Shown here piece by piece: positions 60,502 to 64,000 of a stretch of DNA of 64,000 nucleotides. Source of the DNA: Saccharopolyspora endophytica (GTDB taxonomy: Bacteria > Actinomycetota > Actinomycetes > Mycobacteriales > Pseudonocardiaceae); the NCBI RefSeq assembly GCF_018070075.1, contig NZ_JAGPXE010000015.1, forward strand, positions 62,001 to 126,000, given 5' to 3'. The notes beneath the pieces were generated by a model that had not been told where the DNA came from, did not search any database, and worked only from the letters and a program-made list of their open reading frames with translations. The stretch's first letter is position 1; each line of letters starts with the position of its first letter. The position numbers and the translations under genes are program-made.

Positions 60502-61262
60502 CAGCTCCCTCCCGCCACGAACGGCCGCAGCACCACGCCCGCCCCGCTGAGCCGGTCGCGCACGGCCTGGGCGATGGCGACCGCTCCCGGGCTGTCGCCG
60601 TGCACGCAGATCGAGTCGGCGCGCACCTGGATCTCGCTGCCGTCGACGGCCCGGATCGGCTCGCCCGCGGCGAGTGTCAGGCAGCGCTGGGCGATCTCCT
60701 CGGGGTCGTGCAGCACCGCGCCGGGTTCGCGCCGCGACACGAGGGTGCCCTCGGGCGTGTAGGCGCGGTCGGCGAAGGCTTCGCGGAAGGTCCGCAACCC
60801 TGCCCGCTCTGCCTGGGAGAGCCACTCCGAGCCGGGCAGGCCGAGCACGGCCAGTCCCGGGTCGAAGGCGCGGACCGCTTCGACCACGGCGGCGGCCTGC
60901 TCGGCGTGGTGCACGATCGCGTTGTAGAGCGCGCCGTGCGGTTTGACGTAGGCGACCTCGGTGCCCGCCACGCGGGCGAACCCGGCCAGCGCGCCGATCT
61001 GGTAGATCACGTCGTCGGTCAGCTCGCGCGGGGGCACGTCGATGAACCGGCGGCCGAACCCGGCCAGGTCCCGGTAGCCGACCTGCGCGCCGACCGCCAC
61101 GCCGCGCTCGGCGGCCCGGGTCACCGCCGCGCGGATCACCACGGAGTCCCCGGCGTGGAAGCCGCAGGCCACGTTGGCGCTGGTGACCACGTCCAGCAGC
61201 GCTTCGTCGTCGCCGAGTTCCCAGCGGCCGAAACCTTCGGCCAGGTCAGCGTTGAGATCCAT
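60501..61262 (-). CDS. pxpA: 5-oxoprolinase subunit A (LamB/YcsF family)
   Basis: A 253-aa LamB/YcsF-family protein: 'MDLNADLAEGFGRWELGDDEALLDVVTSANVACGFHAGD' region (1-40), 'AQVGYRDLAGFGRR', 'VKPHGALYN' and 'ICVHGDSPGAV' are all present. It is the polysaccharide-deacetylase-like subunit of 5-oxoprolinase. I start at the ATG 61262 (GAGGA close upstream), eight bases after the NRAMP-like stop; a GTG at 61280 would overlap that gene. Confidence 0.93.
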   Translation of the reverse strand: MDLNADLAEGFGRWELGDDEALLDVVTSANVACGFHAGDSVVIRAAVTRAAERGVAVGAQVGYRDLAGFGRRFIDVPPRELTDDVIYQIGALAGFARVAGTEVAYVKPHGALYNAIVHHAEQAAAVVEAVRAFDPGLAVLGLPGSEWLSQAERAGLRTFREAFADRAYTPEGTLVSRREPGAVLHDPEEIAQRCLTLAAGEPIRAVDGSEIQVRADSICVHGDSPGAVAIAQAVRDRLSGAGVVLRPFVAGGS

Positions 61263-61270
61263 GTTCGTCC

Positions 61271-62491
61271 TCACTTCCACAGCGCCGCGATGCCGCCGAC
61301 CGAGTTGACGCCCAGGTAGACCGTCAGCAGCCAGGCGACCGCTCCGACCACCAGCAGCCAGCGCGGGTAGCGGTAGCCGCCGAGCAGGTCGCCGCGCCGG
61401 GCGGCCACGAACATCAGCACGCCGAAGCCCACCGGCAGGATCAGCCCGTTGAGCGCACCGGCCAGCACCAGCAGTGTGGTGGGCGCCTGGTCCAGCAGCA
61501 CGAACACCAGCGCGGAGATCGCCACGAACGCCACGACCAGCCAGTTGCGGGCCTTCTCCAGCGAGCGGGAGAAGGTGACCAGGAAGGACACCGAGGTGTA
61601 GGCGGCGCCGACGACCGAGGTGATGCTGGCTGCCCAGAGGATCATGCCGAACAGCCGCAGCCCGATCTCACCGGCCGCGTGCTGGAACGCCTCGGCGGTC
61701 GGGTTGGCCGAGCTGAGCGCGACGCCGCCGGCGACCACGCCGAACACCGCGAGGAACAGCACCAGCCGCATCACACCGGTGACCAGCAGCGACACCACGG
61801 AGCTGCGGCTGACGTCGGTGATCTGCTCCGGTCCGGTCACGCCGGCATCGACCAGCCGGTGCGCCCCGGCGTAGGTGATGTAGCCACCGACGGTGCCGCC
61901 GATGAGCGTGGTGATGGCCAGGAAGTCGACCTCGCTCGGCCACACGGCCTGCACCAGCGCCTGGCCGACGGGAGGCGCGGAGGAGAACGCGACGAAGGCG
62001 GTCAGCGCGATCATCACGATCCCCAGCACCACGACGATGCGGTCCATCGCCACACCCGCGCGCTTGCTGAGGAAGATGCCGATCGCGATCACCGCGGACA
62101 GCGTGCCACCGATCTTGGCGTCGAGCCCGAACAGCGCGTCCAGGCCCAGCGAGGTTCCGGCGATGTTGCCGATGTTGAACACGAGCCCGCCGAAGACCAC
62201 CAGCGCGGCCATCACGTAGCCGAGGCCGGGCAGCACCTTGTTGCCCAGGTCCTGGGCGCGCATGCCGGAGACGCCGATGACCCGCCACACGTTCAGCTGG
62301 ACGGCGATGTCGACCAGGATCGACACCAGGATCGCGAAGGCGAAGGCGGCCCCGAGCTGGATGGTGAACTGGGTCGTCTGGGTGATGAAGCCGGGCCCGA
62401 TGGCGCTGGTGGCCATCAGGAACACCGCACCGAGCAGCGTGCTGCGCTTCCCCTTCGATCCGTTCTGCCGGGGTGTGCTCGTCTCGGTCAT
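61271..62491 (-). CDS. NRAMP-superfamily transporter, YcsG-like, lacking canonical metal motifs
   Basis: A 406-aa membrane protein with about eleven helices, LeuT/NRAMP-fold type. The first helix reads AIGPGFITQTTQ (GPGF at 32-35) where true NRAMP metal carriers have DPGN, and the sixth-helix region reads 'GGTVGGYITYAGAHRL' without MPH. The key metal ligands are thus absent. YcsG, the Bacillus relative, sits in the 5-oxoproline operon. I infer uptake of 5-oxoproline or a related compound rather than a metal, unproven. It is the first gene of the operon, transcribed from the GntR/operator region. Start ATG 62491. Confidence 0.87.
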   Translation of the reverse strand: MTETSTPRQNGSKGKRSTLLGAVFLMATSAIGPGFITQTTQFTIQLGAAFAFAILVSILVDIAVQLNVWRVIGVSGMRAQDLGNKVLPGLGYVMAALVVFGGLVFNIGNIAGTSLGLDALFGLDAKIGGTLSAVIAIGIFLSKRAGVAMDRIVVVLGIVMIALTAFVAFSSAPPVGQALVQAVWPSEVDFLAITTLIGGTVGGYITYAGAHRLVDAGVTGPEQITDVSRSSVVSLLVTGVMRLVLFLAVFGVVAGGVALSSANPTAEAFQHAAGEIGLRLFGMILWAASITSVVGAAYTSVSFLVTFSRSLEKARNWLVVAFVAISALVFVLLDQAPTTLLVLAGALNGLILPVGFGVLMFVAARRGDLLGGYRYPRWLLVVGAVAWLLTVYLGVNSVGGIAALWK

Positions 62492-62526
62492 GGCACTCCG
62501 ATCCCGCGGTGGCTGTGGTTCGGAAC

Positions 62527-62556
62527 AACATAGAGAATTGTTGAACAATCCCGCAA
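62527..62556 (-). promoter_or_regulatory. Promoter of the 5-oxoproline operon with a GntR-type operator in its spacer
   Basis: On the minus strand TTGCGG (62551-62556), an 18-base spacer and TATGTT (62527-62532) form a plausible promoter 36 bases before the transporter ATG. The spacer contains ATTGTTGAACAAT (plus-strand 62537-62549), a perfect palindrome with one central base, of the TTGT/ACAA type used by FCD-GntR regulators. A dimer bound there would block RNA polymerase. Confidence 0.65.
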
Positions 62557-62620
62557 TACCCCGTTTGGAACTTTCCCGTTAAACTGTTGATCACCTGCAC
62601 CTACTGCACAGGGAGCCGGC

Positions 62621-63313
62621 TTGACCGCGACCGATCCGTGGGCTGACCTGCTGGCGGCCGACCGAGCGCTGCTCGACCGCACCAGCACCGCCGAGCGGGT
62701 CGCCGACGTGCTGCGGCAGCGGATCATCGATGGCGCCCTGTCCCCCGGCACCCGGCTGTCCGAGGAGAGCGCGGGCAAGGCCCTCGCGGTCTCCCGCAAC
62801 ACGCTGCGCGAAGCCTTCCGGCTGCTGGTGCACGAACGGCTGCTGGTGCACGAGTTCCACCGCGGCGTGTTCGTCCGGGTGCTCTCCGCCGAGGACGTCA
62901 TCGACCTCTACCGGATCCGCCGCCTGCTGGAGACCAGCGCGGTGCGCCGCGGCGAGAACCCCGACCTGGTCTCAGCGGTGGACCGCGCGGTCAGCGACGG
63001 CGAGCGCGCGGCGACCGAGGAGCGCTGGTGGGACGTGGGTACGGCGAACATGCGCTTCCACGAGGCGCTGGCCGCGCTGGCGGGCAGCCCCCGGGTCAAC
63101 GACACGATGCGCCAGCTGCTGGCCGAGCTGCGCCTGGCGTTCCACGTCATGTCGCGCCCCGAGGAGTTCCACAAGCCCTACCTCGGGTTCAACCGCGAGA
63201 TCGCCGACCTGCTCACCGCGGGACACCGCGAGGCAGCGGCGGAGAAGCTCGACGCGTACTTCGACGCCGCCGAGACCCAGCTCGTCGCCGCCTACCGCAC
63301 CTACCAGGACTGA
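62621..63313 (+). CDS. GntR-family (FCD) regulator of the 5-oxoproline operon
   Basis: A 230-aa GntR/FadR-subfamily regulator: winged helix at about residues 22-85 ('ERVADVLRQRIIDGALSPGTRLSEESAGKALAVSRNTLREAFRLLVHERLL') and an all-helical FCD ligand domain ('DLYRIRRLLETSAVRR', 'NMRFHEALAALAGSPRVND', 'HREAAAEKLDAYF'). Start is TTG 62621, six bases after GGGAG. Divergent from the pxp operon with the palindrome between. It replaces the IclR-type KipR found in Bacillus. Its last 13 bases overlap the convergent azlD gene. Confidence 0.9.
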   Translation: MTATDPWADLLAADRALLDRTSTAERVADVLRQRIIDGALSPGTRLSEESAGKALAVSRNTLREAFRLLVHERLLVHEFHRGVFVRVLSAEDVIDLYRIRRLLETSAVRRGENPDLVSAVDRAVSDGERAATEERWWDVGTANMRFHEALAALAGSPRVNDTMRQLLAELRLAFHVMSRPEEFHKPYLGFNREIADLLTAGHREAAAEKLDAYFDAAETQLVAAYRTYQD

Positions 63314-63630
63314 GCGAAGACCACGCTGGTCAGCAGCACGTGGACGGCGGTCCCGCCGAGGATGCTCAGCACCGGGTTGCGCTTCCACAGGTGCAACCCG
63401 ATGGTCGCCGCCAGCGACAGCGCGGTCGGCGCGTACGCGGTGGCCTGGGTGTCGTGCAGCGTGTAGACGGCGAGGATCACCATGACGCCGACCGGCATCC
63501 GCGCGCCGAGGAAGTGCACGGTCGCGCTGCTGCGCAGCGGTGCGAGAGCGGCGAACGGCAACGCCCGCAACGCCCAGGTGACGGCGACGGACACGGCCAC
63601 CGCGCCGGCGATGTGGATCGGGTCAGGCAT
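63301..63630 (-). CDS. azlD: AzlD-family branched-chain amino acid exporter subunit
   Basis: A 109-aa protein with three to four transmembrane helices, of AzlD length. 'IAGAVAVSVAVTWALRALPFAAL' holds the conserved R-x-L-P-F of the family. With AzlC it forms a branched-chain amino acid exporter. It overlaps azlC by eight bases and the convergent GntR gene by 13 bases. Confidence 0.9.
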   Translation of the reverse strand: MPDPIHIAGAVAVSVAVTWALRALPFAALAPLRSSATVHFLGARMPVGVMVILAVYTLHDTQATAYAPTALSLAATIGLHLWKRNPVLSILGGTAVHVLLTSVVFAQSW

Positions 63631-64000
63631 CGACGTCCTTCTTCCGCAACACGATTCGGCTCACCAGCAGGCAGGCGGTGAACAGCCCGAGGGAGACCAG
63701 CAGCATCTGCTCGGGGAACAGCAGCGCGCTCACCAACGCGCAAACCATCGCCAGCGCCGGGACGGGAACGCTGCGACGCGCCCGGTAGGCGTCGATGGCC
63801 AGCACTACGAACAGCGCGGTGAGCGCGAAGTCGAGACCGTCGAGCTGGAACGGCACCAGCGCCCCGAACAGCGCGCCCAGCGTCGCGCCCGCGACCCAGT
63901 AGATGTGCAGCAGCACCTGCAACCACACGATCCGCCTGCCGCTCCACTCCTGCGCCGCGGGCCCGGTCGACAGCGCGTAGGCCTCGTCGGTGAGCGCGAA
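63623..64000 (-). CDS. azlC: AzlC-family branched-chain amino acid exporter (N-terminus cut by window edge)
   Basis: The visible 125 residues are the C-terminal half of an AzlC permease: 'FALTDEAYALSTGP' at the edge is the conserved AzlC segment, followed by four helices and 'VSRIVLRKKDVDA'. Frame is open to base 64000. Partner of AzlD for export of leucine/isoleucine-type amino acids. Confidence 0.9.
   Translation of the reverse strand, partial: FALTDEAYALSTGPAAQEWSGRRIVWLQVLLHIYWVAGATLGALFGALVPFQLDGLDFALTALFVVLAIDAYRARRSVPVPALAMVCALVSALLFPEQMLLVSLGLFTACLLVSRIVLRKKDVDA

Overview
The window is very GC-rich, with strong G/C bias at third codon positions, GTG and TTG starts, and dense four-base stop/start overlaps. 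Gene content is typical of filamentous actinobacteria: TetR/WYL/GntR/RpiR regulators, acyl-CoA carboxylase operons, secreted peptidoglycan enzymes and a BioQ-like biotin regulator. I infer a Pseudonocardiaceae-like actinomycete, possibly close to Saccharopolyspora. That placement is an inference from style and content, not from a marker gene. No rRNA, tRNA, insertion sequence, prophage or CRISPR array was recognised.

Region 1 (1-12404) is the most unusual part. Two translationally coupled arms diverge from 6711-6942. The leftward arm encodes two DegT/DnrJ-type PLP aminotransferases, a UbiA-like membrane prenyltransferase, a FAD amine-oxidase-type oxidoreductase, an adenylate-forming ligase and a SAM methyltransferase that runs off the edge. 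The rightward arm encodes a Gfo/Idh/MocA dehydrogenase, a xylose-isomerase-like TIM barrel, an M20 amidohydrolase, an Ldh2/malate-lactate-type dehydrogenase, a second MocA dehydrogenase and an unrecognised 151-aa protein. Together they look like an uncharacterised biosynthetic locus for an aminated, possibly prenylated and methylated small molecule built on a sugar- or cyclitol-like unit. Next come a UDP-HexNAc-type dehydrogenase overlapping a small secreted protein, and another secreted protein.

Region 2 (15039-24179) is a tight catabolic operon: TIGR03084-type protein, AtuA-like protein, acyl-CoA dehydrogenase, acyl-CoA carboxylase beta and biotinylated alpha subunits, a second acyl-CoA dehydrogenase and a TetR regulator. 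It has a perfect 18-bp palindrome upstream. Branched-chain acyl-CoA (leucine or acyclic terpenoid) breakdown is the likely role.

Region 3 (24192-36198) holds an L,D-transpeptidase, an NlpC/P60 endopeptidase, tandem secreted GH18-like proteins, a serine hydrolase with a flavin monooxygenase and divergent TetR, a DUF4241-bulb-lectin fusion, a helical protein, and an AlkZ-like DNA glycosylase coupled to a DinB protein. The last pair faces a WYL regulator across a 25-bp operator-like repeat.

Region 4 (36217-48470) has the WYL gene, a newly noticed 39-codon membrane-peptide ORF, a NarL-type two-component pair, a membrane acyltransferase, a luciferase-like oxidoreductase, a MatC-like carrier, an APH(3')-like kinase, an amidohydrolase-GAF-MFS operon with divergent RpiR regulator, and a RibD-C reductase.

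Region 5 (48467-64000) holds a maleylpyruvate-isomerase-fold protein, a BioQ-like TetR with two adjacent palindromes next to bioB-bioA-bioF-bioD, a second NarL-type pair, a cytochrome P450, a thioesterase, and a 5-oxoproline operon (NRAMP-like transporter, pxpA, pxpB, pxpC, DUF1445) with divergent GntR regulator. It ends in azlD and a partial azlC.
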